From NCBI GenBank assembly GCA_013365365.1, contig JABVXU010000117.1, positions 1 through 64,000 on the forward strand: DNA of 64,000 nt, in the 5' to 3' direction. The position numbers were made by a program, and so were the translations under genes. Shown here piece by piece: positions 22,810 to 36,200 of the stretch. The stretch comes from Cruorifilaria tuberocauda. Lineage: Eukaryota; Nematoda; Chromadorea; Rhabditida; Onchocercidae. The stretch's first letter is position 1, and the number at the start of each line of letters is the position of its first letter. Under the pieces are notes generated by a model. It saw only the letters and a program-made list of their open reading frames with translations, was not told the origin of the DNA and made no database searches.

Positions 22810-25800
22810 ATGTCAAGCAAAGGTTAATTTGATATTAATATTATTAATCCGAATCTGAATTTGAATTTTCATGTGACACTGATTATAGGGCAGTTACGGA
22901 TTGATAAGTAGGATATGTTCCTCCATTTCACTTCTAAACTGTCTGCTTATGTTCAGTAATCTTGAAAGCCTTTTTGGCATTTTGCAAATCAAGTACTATA
23001 GTTGAGAAGAATATTACATCAGGAAAGAGACTTTGTAAAACATTGCGCCATTTACCGGTTTATACTAGTGCTCAATCATCCTTTACCTCTGTATTTGCCT
23101 ATGATGTACTTACATAATTAATATCAAGAAGAATGATGAGAAAAGTTTCGAATTGCTTGTGTGTTTATTGATTGATTACTTAATTCAAATGTTAGCTTTT
23201 GATTACTCTTATATTTGTAAAAGTGTGCTAATTTCCATTATTAAACTAAAATGGAAATGATGTTTATTTGATTTTAACGTAACTTCGAGGTTTTAGGTGT
23301 CGAGACGCAAATTGTGACACGAAAACGGCATCTTGAAGATGATAATGAAAACAGTGAAAATGCTTTAGGAAATGGAAATAGCTTTGATAAGATAGCATTT
23401 GGATCAGCGGGTGGTTATGATACGGCAAGTTATTCAGAATATATTTAGAATAAACAGATTAAAATATCTAATATTCCACGAATTTTATTCCGAACATTTT
23501 TGCTCCAATAAATATTCATATGGTTAATATATAAAAGACTGTAGATTGTGTGATGAGTTGATGTAGTTTTCTAGGATGTATATGGAAGTGTTCGAGGACA
23601 GCGCAGAAATGATTACTTAACATCAATTAATGCTGGTGATGAAGAGGAAGACGCGGAAGATGAATTGGTTGGACCGATGGCTGCTGCTAAGGCAGCGTAT
23701 TCTGCTCCGAAACGTTTTGTAGAGGAAGCTGCAAGACATGGACAGGCCCGTTATTTAGAAATTGCGATAAGCTTTTGATTGTTAATTTTTCGTTTTATAT
23801 TTCTTTTATTATACAGGGAGATGACCCTTTTGCGGAAACGAGAACAAAAACAATTGCTGAAAGACAGAGTAATTATCAAGCAAGAGCTCGTCAGCGACAA
23901 ATTTCTCCAGAACGGGCAGATATGTTTGGTTGGTGAATCTCCTATTTTAGTCATTCCATAAAATAAGAATATTCTAAAATTCTAAACTGATTGTTTTCAT
24001 TCCTTGGTAACGTATGCCCTTAAGTAAGAAGATCGCAAGTAAGGTGATGTATCCAGTCTTATATATTTCTATTTCCACTTGTTAATTCTGGCATTGTTTT
24101 TAGCTGATCAAACTCCTGATGTTCGGGACCGTTCTTATGCACAGATCATGAAGGAACAAATGTTACGTGAAGAAACGGTTTCTTATCATATCATTGTGTT
24201 GAAGTTTAGAAAAAAGGGAAGCAGAAAAACTATTCTTTCTACAGAAATATATTTTTCATAATTTATTGCAAACATGACCAAAATTTTTATTATGCGATCT
24301 TTCAGGAAAAAGTGGAGAAGGAGTTAAGTGATAAAGCAAAATCTGGTGAATTAAAAATTACGAAACCAACTGCTCCAGCGCAAAAAAGAGGACGTTGGGA
24401 TGAGACGCCGAAAATTGAGGCTCTCGGAGCGGGAGCGTTAACACCTTCTCAGACACCTGGCTCTACCCAACGAAAACGGTTGACCCTTACGTCGAATATA
24501 TCAGCAGCTGCTGCAGAAGTAAGTGTTAACGAATCTTCGAACTCATAAATATGTTTAAAATATCCATTAAGTCAAGAATTGTTTTAGGTCGCAACTCCAC
24601 GTATTGCCCGCTGGGATGAAACACCAGCTCATGCTGCAGGAGTCGACGCAACTCCTACTTCTGGAGCAAAAGCATGGGATGCGACGCCCTCAACTCAGAC
24701 GCCTCGTCGAAATCGTTGGGACGAAACTCCACATGGTTCCTACTTTACAGTTTCTAATCTAAGAAGAAAATTTCATTTGAATCTGTAATATAACATATTA
24801 TTCAGAAACCGATAGTAGAAACATGTAATTTGCAGAATCAGTGCGTGATGGAATGACGCCATCCGCAAGAGAAGGGATGACTCCTGGTTGGGGAGCCGAG
24901 ACTCCTCGTGACGCGCGTGCATTTGAGGATGTCAAAGTAACTTTTTATTCCAATATTAGTCCAGTCTTCGATCATAGTATCGTCTTATGATCATTTGATC
25001 GTTAGGTGAGCTAATTTTGGCTTGCTTTATATAGTTAGTGTACATTCTATGTAGTGCCGGAATATTTACTTTTTTAGAGAATTATGTATCTAATGCTTGC
25101 AGATTGAAGAAACACCAGGCGAATCAAAGCGCCGATCGCGATGGGACTTAACTCCGTCTGCTACGACTCCAGTTGCTGCAGCCGCAACACCGTCAAGTAC
25201 TCATATGGCTGGAGGTGCAACACCATCAGGTTTTACACCAAGTGGAGTAGGAATGACACCATCAATGATGACACCTGGTGGAACAACACCTATTGGTACA
25301 CCTGCAATGGGTCTTAAAACTCCAATTATGCCAATGGTACCGATGACACCAGATCAAATGGCACTTTTTAAATGGGAAAGAGAGATTGATGAAAGAAATA
25401 GGTAATCATTTTATGCATAAAACATTACCTTTATCGTAAGCATTATAAAAGGATAGATGAGGGCGATTATAATCATTTTGAATACTAACCGAAATAAGGA
25501 CAGGAAAGTGACATGCTACACTCAGGGCACTAGTATAAAGAAGCTTCATTATGTATAATAATACAAAGGTTGGTGATCCAAAATAAATATGATGCCGAGC
25601 AGAATTAAATGCTGATTTTGTTGACAGCGTAGATAATAATAATTTCACTTGTCCTTTAACTTATTGCAACACCTAGAATTTTATTGTAAATTGTGATATT
25701 TTCGTTATTTTTGCAGCTGAAATAAGAATGATTTCAGGCCTTTATCTGATGAAGAACTGGACGCACTGTTTCCTCCGGGATACAAAGTATTGCCACCACC

Positions 25801-28800
25801 TAATGGTTACATACCGCTCCGAACCCCAGGTCGTAAGCTTCTAGCAACGCCCACTCCGATGGGAGCAACAGGGACGCCAATGGGATTCATCATGCACGGA
25901 ACACCTGAGCGACCTGGTTTGGCTGATAAAGGTATCGTTTCTATTTCATAATGCTGCGACTTTTCAAAATAGTAAACTTCTCATCTGAATCTCCAGTTAT
26001 TCATTTGTTAAAGTTATTAAATTTTATAACATACAATTTTATTTGCCTAATAAAGATTAAAGACATAGTTGAAAATGTACCTTTTGCAGGTGCTGCTGGA
26101 TTAATTGATACTCAACCAAAAAACGCAGAGTTGCCACCATTGAAACCTGAGGATATTCAATATTTTGATAAACTTTTGATGGAAGTCGACGAAAGTACGT
26201 TGAGCAAAGAGGAGCTGATCGAGCGTGAAATCATGACTTATCTTTTAAAAATCAAAAATGGAACACCTCCACAGCGGAAATCTGGATTGCGTAAAATTAC
26301 AGAAAATGCAAGACGTTTTGGAGCTGGAGCGCTTTTTAATCAAATTTTACCCCTTTTAATGTCTCCCACACTGGAGGATCAGGAAAGACATTTGATGGTG
26401 AAGGTTCGTACGTTTGCTTAATTTGTGTAGTTCAGTTTATAACAATGGATTCTAAGTTTTTGAAATATATTCATCTTTTTTTGCAAACTTTCTTGATAAT
26501 ACTGATATTCTTACTCGTATTCATTATAATGATGGTCATTAGATCTCTCATAGCGGTGGATAACTATTTTTGCATACTGATGATGGCTGTGTTTTTTTTC
26601 AAATCGTTGATTTATCATTTATGTAATTTGCTATTGCGCAATTTGATCTCACAAAAATTTGAAAGTTTATTATGCTTTAACAGCTTTGTTTGGCGTTTGG
26701 CAATTTATTTCTATTTCTTCTGCAACGTGTAATTATGTTTTGTTTCTAATTTTTAGGTGATCGATCGTGTTTTATACAAACTTGATGATCTCGTTCGACC
26801 TTACGTCCACAAGATATTGGTCGTCATTGAACCGTTGTTGATTGATGAAGATTATTATGCACGTGTTGAAGGAAGGGAAATTATTTCAAATCTTGCAAAG
26901 GCAGCCGGTAATTCAGCATTGACAGCACATTTTTTTATATATTCAAATATGCTACAATAATACGTAGGTGTTATGCATCAGATGAGCATATATTGTTCGC
27001 GTATTATGCAACTTATTTAATTGATAGTATTGATTTGATCTAAAGGTTTGGCAACAATGATTTCGACGATGCGACCGGATATTGATAATGTTGACGAGTA
27101 TGTACGAAATACAACAGCTCGAGCTTTTGCTGTTGTCGCTTCTGCTCTTGGCATCCCAGCTCTTCTTCCGTTTTTAAAGGCAGTTTGTAAGAGTAAAAAA
27201 AGTTGGCAAGCAAGGCATACGGGTGTGTTTTTTATTTGCTTCTTATAAGTTCCACTTCAATTTTTTCCGGAATGTTTTGTTCACCACTGCGGAACGTTGT
27301 AAAAATTTAAATGACGATGCAGTTTTTACAAAAGCATGACATGCTAGCAACTTATTAGGAATAAACCAACAGGATTTTACATTTTAAGTAAAACTATTTC
27401 TTTTGGTAATTCATACTTTTCAGGTATTAAAATAGTGCAGCAAATGGCTATACTTATGGGATGTGCAGTATTGCCTCACCTCCGTTCACTTGTTGAAATT
27501 GTGGAAACAGGCCTCGTTGATGATCAACAAAAAGTGATTTTAATGAAGCTTTTTACTATTAACAATACATAATATTTAAGCATTCAAATAAAGGGAGAAA
27601 ATTTACTCAAACAATGCGAGTTTTATCAATGTGTATATCAAGGTGTATATCAAGGTTAAACATACTGTATAAAATATGCAAGTTTTCAAACGATTTTTTG
27701 GTATGCTTTAATTAAATTGAGAAATATAATTTTTAGGAGACAAAATCATAAAAAAATTTCAGGTACGGACAATAACAGCTCTGTGTTTGGCAGCTCTTGC
27801 TGAAGCTGCGACTCCATATGGTATCGAGGCATTTGACTCTGTTTTGAAGCCACTCTGGAAGGGTATTCGGTCGCATCGGGGAAAGGTTTTATTTCATTAT
27901 TAATATCCAATCTTTAATGTAATGTTTTTGACATACTCCAAACATAATTTTTAGGGTCTTGCCGCCTTTCTAAAAGCAATTGGTTTTCTGATTCCATTGA
28001 TGGATGCTGAATATGCATCTTATTATACGCGTGAAGTTATGCTTATATTGATTCGAGAGTTCGCCTCACCCGACGAAGAAATGAAGAAAATTGTATTGAA
28101 GGTAAGTGATGTATTTTCAACATAATGCAGAAAATCACAACAGAATGAATTAAGAATGGCTGTTCCTGTTATATTTATAAATATGAGCTCAATTTATTGA
28201 AGCGGAGAACACCATGTTATAGCATCTTCATAATTTGTGGAATTTGATGATTCTTTTTAACATTATTTTTTTGTAAATCTAAATAAGTTTTACAGGTAGT
28301 GAAGCAGTGCTGCGCAACAGATGGTGTTGAAGCTGCTTACATCCGTGATGAAATCCTGGCACACTTTTTCAAAGCATTTTGGAACCATCGTATGGCACTT
28401 GATCGACGTAATTACCGACAGCTGGTTGATACTACTGTTGAAATGGCTCAAAAGGTTTGGTTTTTTTTTTGGAATAATCAAGTTAAAGTTTTTAGTGTAA
28501 TTCTTATGGCATATACCGATTATCTGTATCCGTTAACGATACGTTCGAGATTCTGTGTCCCAACTCTTAGTACTTGTTATTAATGATGCCCGAAAGTTTT
28601 TTGATTCCTACCAAATATCATTTGACTATAGAGAGCAGAAATTGATTAAACAAAAAAATGAATTTTATTCAAAAAATTTAATATGATTATATTAATATGA
28701 AGTTGAAAATTATTATTTAAGGTGGGTTCAGCAGAGATGATTGCACGAATAGTGGATGATCTAAAGGATGAAAATGAATTATACCGAAAGATGGTTATGG

Positions 28801-31800
28801 AAACAATTGAAAATATTGTTTCGCTGATGGGAGCCAATGAAATCGATGCACGTTTGGAGGAACAGCTTATTGATGGTATTGTGTATGCCTTCCAAGAACA
28901 AACACAGGAAGTATGTTCTGTTTCCATATTTCCAACTCACGTCTAAAAAGTCCTATTATTTTATGTCACACTTTTTAGGATGCAGTGATGTTGGATGGAT
29001 TCGGTACAGTTTGCAAGGGTTTGGGTCGCCGAACAAAACCCTATCTTCCTCAGATATGTGGTACTATATTATGGCGTCTGAATAATAAATCTGCGAAAGT
29101 TCGACAACAGGCTGCTGATTTGGTATTTCTAGTTGTTTTCTATAAAATAATACAAATTAAAGGCTTTAGATATTCAGACCATGCGTTTACTCTATTCGAA
29201 GGATTTTTCTACCTCACTTTAGAGCAAACGACAAGTTAAAAATTTTTTTATTTACACTTTTAATAAATTTGAAAACGATTAGAATTGCAGATTGCCAAAC
29301 TTGCTCCAGTTATGAATATTTGTCAAGAAGAAAAGCTTATGGGGCACTTGGGCGTTGTTTTATATGAGTATCTTGGTGAAGAATATCCAGAAGTACTGGG
29401 ATCGATTTTGGGTGCCCTAAAAGCAATTGTTAATGTTATTGGTATGACAAAAATGACACCACCAATCAAAGACCTTCTGCCACGTTTGACGCCAATTTTA
29501 AAGAATCGGTACGTGTTTGATGTTTTAAAAAATCGTAGGCATTGAAATTGTTAGACCGTAGGTTGTTGTGCATTATATTCTTTATCTCTTGAAATACAAT
29601 TAATTTAAGCGAACAAAAACAAAGTTGTTCTAATGATGTCATACAGTTTTTAATGCTTTATTTATTTGTTTAACATTTTAGTCAGTTTTCTTCTGTTAAC
29701 TACTTTGGCTAATACATTAAAAAATTGATGGTTAGAAAGTGAAGTCAAATATCTTTCAGACATGAAAAAGTACAGGAGAACTGTATTGATCTAGTTGGCC
29801 GCATTGCTGATCGTGGGAGTGAGTTTGTGTCAGCTCGCGAATGGATGCGCATATGCTTCGAATTATTGGAATTATTGAAAGCTCATAAAAAATCGATTCG
29901 TCGCGCAGCAATTAATACTTTTGGATACATTGCAAAGGTTAAACTTGGTTTTATTGTCATAAATATGAAAATCGATCTCCGTCACCTTTCATCAGCACGG
30001 TGCACAAAACTCGTAGAACTTATTTTATTTTCATTCCATCCCGTAAAGACATTCCCTTTATCCTCTTATTTATTCTAATTAGCATCATATTGAGTGACGT
30101 ACGTCCTTCAAAAGGAAGTTTAGGTTTTTCGTCTCCGCTATCTTTAATTTAGGGGCCCACCACCACTGATGCAGATCGTTGGTATTGCGAGCAGCGTGCA
30201 CCAAGGTAAGTAACGAGTTTGTTTGTTGCTTGATTGGACTTTTACGTAGATAACCGAAGTATGATTCACCACTGCGAACGGTTGTTTTGATATTCTCATT
30301 TGCAAGTTTGGATTTTGGAATATATTTTTTGCCGATCTAATTTCATTCGAAGATAAAAAAGGGCTTTGCTTACTCCCGGGAAGCATCTAAAGCAACCGTT
30401 GTTGTTTTCTCAATCTATCGGTCAATGAAAATAGCATGGATTGCGATCTGTGACAAAACTAGTGGATCAAAAAGGAAAAGGAAGGAAAGTAATGGAGATA
30501 TGAAGCTCGTCGACTTTGATGCAAAATATAGTTTATATATTTGCATAAAGTTTTAATCACAGTCTTTCATCGTTCAAAGTAGCATACGTGTATTGTGAAG
30601 AGCAAAATCATAGCATTTTAAGTTGAAATTTTAGTTAAATGTGCAAATGAGACAGTGGAAATTGAGCCGAACGTGGATATACAGGATATGTTCCGGCGAC
30701 CGTGTTGGGATCTGTGCGATTTTTGTAGTCTTTCAAGAAGTTTTTAAGTTTTTTTAAGTAATCTCGTGTTACATTTAAATTTAATCAAAAATTTAGAATT
30801 TGACTTTGTTTTATTTTTCGATATATTAGGGGACTTGAAGCGTAAGTTTGCCTTTATTAAAATTTGTTCAGTAGATATATTACGGTATGTTTTACTTTGT
30901 TCTGTTCCTTTAGTATTTTATGCTTTGTGCAGTTTTTACGGGTTTTTGTTTACAATGAGAAGAAATGTGTAACAATTTGTTTAGAGTTTAGATTGGCAAT
31001 TTCTCCTGCAGTGATGTACTCATTGGCATATGTGTTTGCAGGCAATTGGTCCTCATGATGTTTTGGCGACACTTCTTAACAATCTCAAGGTACAGGAACG
31101 TCAGCTTCGTGTATGCACTACAGTCGCTATTGCTATTGTGGCTGAAACATGTGCGCCGTTTACTGTACTGCCAGCTATAATGAATGAATACCGTGTTCCG
31201 GAGATCAATGTGCAGAATGGAGTTCTGAAAGCACTTTCCTTCATGTTTGAGGTTTTTTGTCAAATTTGTTAGATTCATTGTTATTCAGTATGTGTTCTAA
31301 TAAAGACCTTAAGCATAAGAAAAGCCATGAAGGAATAATCTGTAATTTTGTTCAATTTAACGGATACTGCCATCAGTAATATTCCTTTTATGAGATTCAT
31401 ATGGCTTGGTTAATAACTGATTAAAGTGTCTTTATTTTATTTTAATTTTGTAATAAATGTATAATTTTTTCAGTATATTGGAGAAATGGCGAAAGATTAT
31501 ATATACGCAGTTACTCCTCTTTTAGTGGATGCTCTAATGGAAAGGTAATCTCAGCTTTTGAAATTTTCACTGCTGTTAATTTTTTTAATTATGCTCAGCC
31601 TTATTGTCAAATGCAAGTTCTGAAAGTCATCTTACTGTGCTGAAAAATCTATATTTTAGAGACATAAATAAACGTAATTGTTTTAGTTTTTCGATCAGTT
31701 TAATATACTCATTTCACATTTATATCAATATTTCTACAAGCATTCTTTTTTGGACACATCCGATCCCATAGAAATATTCTGTGAAACCATTATGTCTAGA

Positions 31801-32486
31801 TGGCCTTATTTGATCTCATAGAGCACTTGATTTACGATGTATTATTAAAGACATTATGCATTTGTTGTTTTTCTTTCAGAGATATTGTACATCGACAAAT
31901 AGCAATGGACGCTGTTGCACACTTAACTTTAGGCGTTTATGGTTTTGGCTGTGAAGACGCATTAATCCACATTTTCAATTATGTTTGGCCGAATATGCTT
32001 GAAAATTCACCACATGTAATACAACGGTAGGTTTTTTGATCGTTAGTAGTATCACTTCTCTCTGTATTTGAAATTTCAGTCATAGAATGTTCCAGGTTTG
32101 TTTTCGCATGTGATGCTATGCGCGTGTCGCTTGGCCCGATCAAAGTACTTCAATATTGTCTTCAAGCTCTGTGGCATCCAGCACGAAAAGTTCGCGAACC
32201 AATTTGGAAGGTGGTCTTTTTCTATTTCTATGAAATGCTAAAAAGTTTTTCAGAAAAATGAATTTTTGTATTCAAAATTTTCTAGGGAATGTGACTTGTT
32301 ATGCCTAGAACATCCTGATTAGCGGTAGATTTTCAGTAATGGTAGATAACATTAATATTATTTAATTTTCAGGTCTTCAATAATTTAATCTTGGGATCTC
32401 AGGATGCTTTGGTTTCTGGATACCCTCGAGTACCGAATACTGAAAGGAACAATTTTGTGAGATACGAGCTTGATTATGTACTTTAA
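22810..32486 (+). CDS. sftb-1: Splicing factor 3b subunit 1 (SF3B1/SAP155)
   Basis: SF3B1 is the HEAT-repeat core of U2 snRNP SF3b and clamps the branch-site helix. The first exon is inferred (22810-22822, MSSK) and joins in phase to 23297. The N-terminal part carries the typical RWDETP/TP-rich repeats (24380-25390, for example [24 protein letters not shown]), then [24 protein letters not shown] repeats run from 26090 to TAA 32484-32486, ending [12 protein letters not shown]. Residues mutated in human cancers are conserved: [11 protein letters not shown] (622/625), ARHTGIK (662/666) and DDQQK|VRT (700). Oddities: a GC-AG intron after 23424; a needed microexon, perhaps the 14 nt ending about 24032, between ADMFG and DQTPDVRD; tandem acceptors before 25738; and a 1104-nt intron (29938-31041) containing exon-like sequence. 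Exon order and phase agree with the human protein throughout the HEAT region. Confidence 0.95.
30153..30205 (+). other. Candidate poison exon inside an SF3B1 intron
   Basis: The 53-nt block is flanked by CTTTAATTTAG and by AAG|GTAAGT, a perfect donor. Its length is not a multiple of three. Inserted between the phase-0 exons ending 29937 and starting 31042, it shifts the frame and brings a TAA at 31178-31180, with several downstream junctions, the arrangement that triggers nonsense-mediated decay. Read alone it encodes [17 protein letters not shown]. Confidence 0.45.
30425..30747 (+). CDS. Possible small nested gene in an SF3B1 intron
   Basis: ATG 30425 opens [20 protein letters not shown], reaching a donor after 30488 (AAA|gtaatg). 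An exon at 30635-30747 (after AAATTTTAG) continues in phase with [20 protein letters not shown] and [10 protein letters not shown], ending at TAA 30745-30747; about 58 residues with a basic patch and four C-terminal cysteines. Composition is protein-like, but I recognise no family and the donor is mediocre. It could instead be alternative exons of the host gene. Confidence 0.3.
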
Positions 32487-33294
32487 TCTTATAACATTCT
32501 TACTAATTTCGATATGTTTTTTTTTTTCACGGACAAATTTATGTTGTGAATAATTCTTTCGGGCACAAGAGTGCCATGAAATCAGTATTGTTTCACGTCA
32601 GTTGAAAGGACTTAAAATTTTTATGCTTAGTTGTCAGAGGAATCTTTAAGTATGTATTTCACTTTGAGATGCTTAGCAATATATTCTGTCATTTGGGTCT
32701 TCATTGAAGGAGAGAGACAACTCAATGGATAGAAATTACAACAGTAATTATATTTTTTTTTGTAACCACCTCGAGAGTTCCGTGGTTTTTACTAAATGAA
32801 AATTATGATGAAGAATAAGTCAGAAACATGTATTTATTCTGTTTTCAGTTGCGAGTTAATTTAAATAGCAGTGGCTGTCGTGATTCTGTTTTTCTTACTT
32901 TTTTTATCCTCTGCCATCAATCATTTTTATAGTTGAAATTTGTTTTGTTCAAATAAACTTTGTGGAAATTTGTTTTGCTTCATTAAAAAAAGCACTGTAA
33001 AAGCGGCTTTGTTTTCTGATAATATATGACAGATGGATTTAGATTTTTCCATAAGATTGAGTTTGTTAATAAGTTAATAAGGACTTTGTTGTTTCGAATA
33101 ATTGGGCGTTTTCTACTTTTGTATTAGACTAGAATCAATAAAACTTCTGGAACAGCCGAATACTAGCGGTATATATTGAACGACCAAAACGTGGTTGGAA
33201 AATTTAACAGATTTTTTAGTCGGCTTTACGCAACTTTTTCTATTGTCTAAGGCTTTTAGGTTGTTGATTGAGATGTGCTTATAAATGATTGTAA
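32487..33294. other. Intergenic region between SF3B1 and DEPDC5
   Basis: About 800 nt with no exon recognised; expected to hold the SF3B1 3' UTR and the DEPDC5 upstream region. AATAAA-like signals occur near 32950. Confidence 0.4.
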
Positions 33295-36200
33295 ATGAAA
33301 CCAAAACAGGATAATGTATTTCGTGTTTATCTGTGCAAGAAGGGTGACAAGAAATGTAAAGGAAGGAGGTGTGACGTCATAATGGTAAAACAGTATTTTT
33401 ATATATATTTGATATAATTAGCGGATGTTTCACTTAATTAAGAAGAGGTAGAGGAATTTAGATTATTCATATTTGAATGTAAATGCCGTAAATGCTAATC
33501 ATTCAGTTATTTTGAGATTTCTTCATACAGTGTAGTTTGTTCGTGATTCTGTTTTGAATAGCATCGTTTATAAAGTCTCAGGGCATATCATTTAGGACAG
33601 TGTATGCTTATTCGTTTTTTATTCTTTGTTTTAATCAAGACATTGTTTCTGTTCTAGAGTAGTAAGGATCTTCCTGGATTGCGCTTTGGTGATATATTAG
33701 AGATCTCACCATCACTAGACCAGCGGTTTTACGTACAGCATTTACACGAAGATGTAGAAAGTGGGGCATACAGAGAAAAACGCATTTATATTGAAAAAGC
33801 TATTGCCGATATGTTTTCGCTTTCTCAAAATCAATATGTTACGGTCAAAATAGTTGAAAAAAAACAGGTGAGTCAGTAAAAGTTCGGACAGTAACAAATG
33901 TAATTTAAATATTCATGTCAAACCCTTTGTTTCTTAAGTTCTGTTAACCAGAATATTGTATTACAATGGTCTAATAAGATATCTAAAATATCCACTTCGG
34001 ATGATCGGTTGTTCACTGAAGGATTACTGAATTTCACTGAATTAAAAATAGCTTAAAATAAAAGTAGAAACGAATTCATCCAGGTAGTGTTGGATAACAT
34101 TGAGGTAACTATAAAAGAACATTACATTAGTCGATCCGATATGTGGCGTTATCGAGATTGCCTTATTGACACTTGTGCGTATGTTGGAAAGAAAGTGGAG
34201 TGGATGCTCATTCCATCTACCGTTATTAGCCTTTGGGCAAAGGGTGAAGTTGTAAGTATTCTTTTATTGTTCTAAAGCTGTATGTTAACTTCCACCATTG
34301 ATAAGTTTTATTCCGATGGCAAGTCGCATATCCAAACTTTGTCAAATTCAGTATTGTTTTCCTTATAACTGTATTTTTTTAATATTTCGCTACTTTTATT
34401 AATAAAACTTTTCAACGATGTCCATAATTGCGTAGTATAAGATTGAATTTCAAGTGTAAAGAGATGCGAAAATGAAAAAATTATCACTATACGTAATGAT
34501 AATCATTGAGAAAATTGCTAAAGCGATTACAGTCTATTACTAGTGTTTTATGCACTTTAGGGTATTATTTTCAGGTTAGAAGCGGTTACGTATCAAAGGA
34601 TACTCGTGTAGTGTTTCGTTCAGCGAGCGCTATGGTGTGTTGTTAAAACATGATTTTTCAAAATTCAGTTCAGTTTGATTATAAATAAAGTAATTTATTT
34701 ATCGCGTTACGAAATCATTCAGATGCTGATATACGTTCAAATGAGTTCAGAAATGTGGGATTTCGATCCATATGGTGATCTTTATTTCGAAAAATGCGTT
34801 AATGGTTTTTTTCCACAACTGTTTGAACAGTGGAATAAACAGCACTGTGCACATTTGATAACATTTATTGTTACTTCAAGGTTATTTTTATTTCTAGAGC
34901 AATTTGGTGGAAACCATTTTTCAACCAATTATGATACAGTATTATAATATTGGTTATAAAATTGTAAAAGTCAGGAAATTGAAGTTGATCTGTTTAGATT
35001 TTCATTAATATATTCATTCTTGCATTCTGAAATTCCGATATCTAAGGGATTTTCGTTCAAAGTTCAATCAAGAAAGCTGACTGAATAGAGGAATCGTCAT
35101 TAAAATATGTGGCAGTATGAAATGAAATATGTGATATTATAGCATCAGTCTTTTTTCAGATGGTACTTCAAGGAAGAAGTTTTGAACAAAGAAATGAAAG
35201 AAAAACTGAGCATAGATTATAGAGGAAAATATTACGAGGTTTGATTGCCAGCGTTGTTATCCATTCTTTAAATCAACCTAAAATTTTGTGACATTCTACC
35301 TATTTTGCAGGATTTTTATCGAATTATCGTGCAAAATCAACATTACGATGATTGGAGGCATGCTGTTTTATCGAAGGTTTTCAGTTCATTTTATTTTATA
35401 TGGATATTTCTTGTAAGTACTAAAATGTTTTATTTTGGTTGTAGTTACGATTGGTCTTCAGTACGTACAAAAGCACCGTGAAGGAGTTCATCTGGAAGCA
35501 ATTAAATGTTTGTTTTGTATTTTTTTTGCAAACCCTTTTTTGTCGAAAAAGTCATAGTCATATAATAGAACATGTTAAATTCATAGATAATAAAATTATT
35601 TGTTGAGAAGTCTTTGTGTAGATATTGTGGTTAAAGCAAAGCGTATGCTCTGTTCTATCTCAATTTATTCCAATTTAGTTTTTAATTTCATCATTATCTT
35701 CAATAAGATGATAAAAAACAAAATCCGCCCAAAAATTAAGTTTCAACAAAATTTCTAACGAAATAAAAGGGATAATTGAAGATTTACCATTTTGAGCAAT
35801 TTTCATATCAGTTTTTCCAGTTAATTCATGTATCCCATGACTTTTGATCTTTATACAAAAAGTGAAATCGCAATAAATTATCGCCCATTACAAGTCATAT
35901 GTAATAGTTTATTTCTCAGTTAACAAATTTCTCTTTATCATCTCTTTATGTCAAATCCTTTTGTCGAAAAGAAAATAGATTTCCAGCAGTTATCCTTCAA
36001 CTCTCAACCACTATCCAATTCTCGCCATTCCCAGTTCATCAAACGATTCCTCTCAGTTCAGTCCTCAATGAAGAAGAAATCTTCATTGAGTCAATTCTCT
36101 TCATAAATCTCTCAGTAAAGGATAAAACTCCTGAGAATTTTGTCAATGAAATAAAACAGTTTAATTTATTTCATACTTAATTTTTGTACTTGTCAAATTG

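Noticed and set aside
23719..23745. A second GC donor in SF3B1 (GCAAGA at 23731)
   Set aside because: A normal GT donor (TTT|gtagag at 23719) is equally in phase, so a second GC-AG intron is not required.
26445..26732. 95-codon hydrophobic ORF inside an SF3B1 intron
   Set aside because: It lies wholly within the intron between conserved HEAT exons and reads as low-complexity Phe/Leu/Ile from T-rich DNA.
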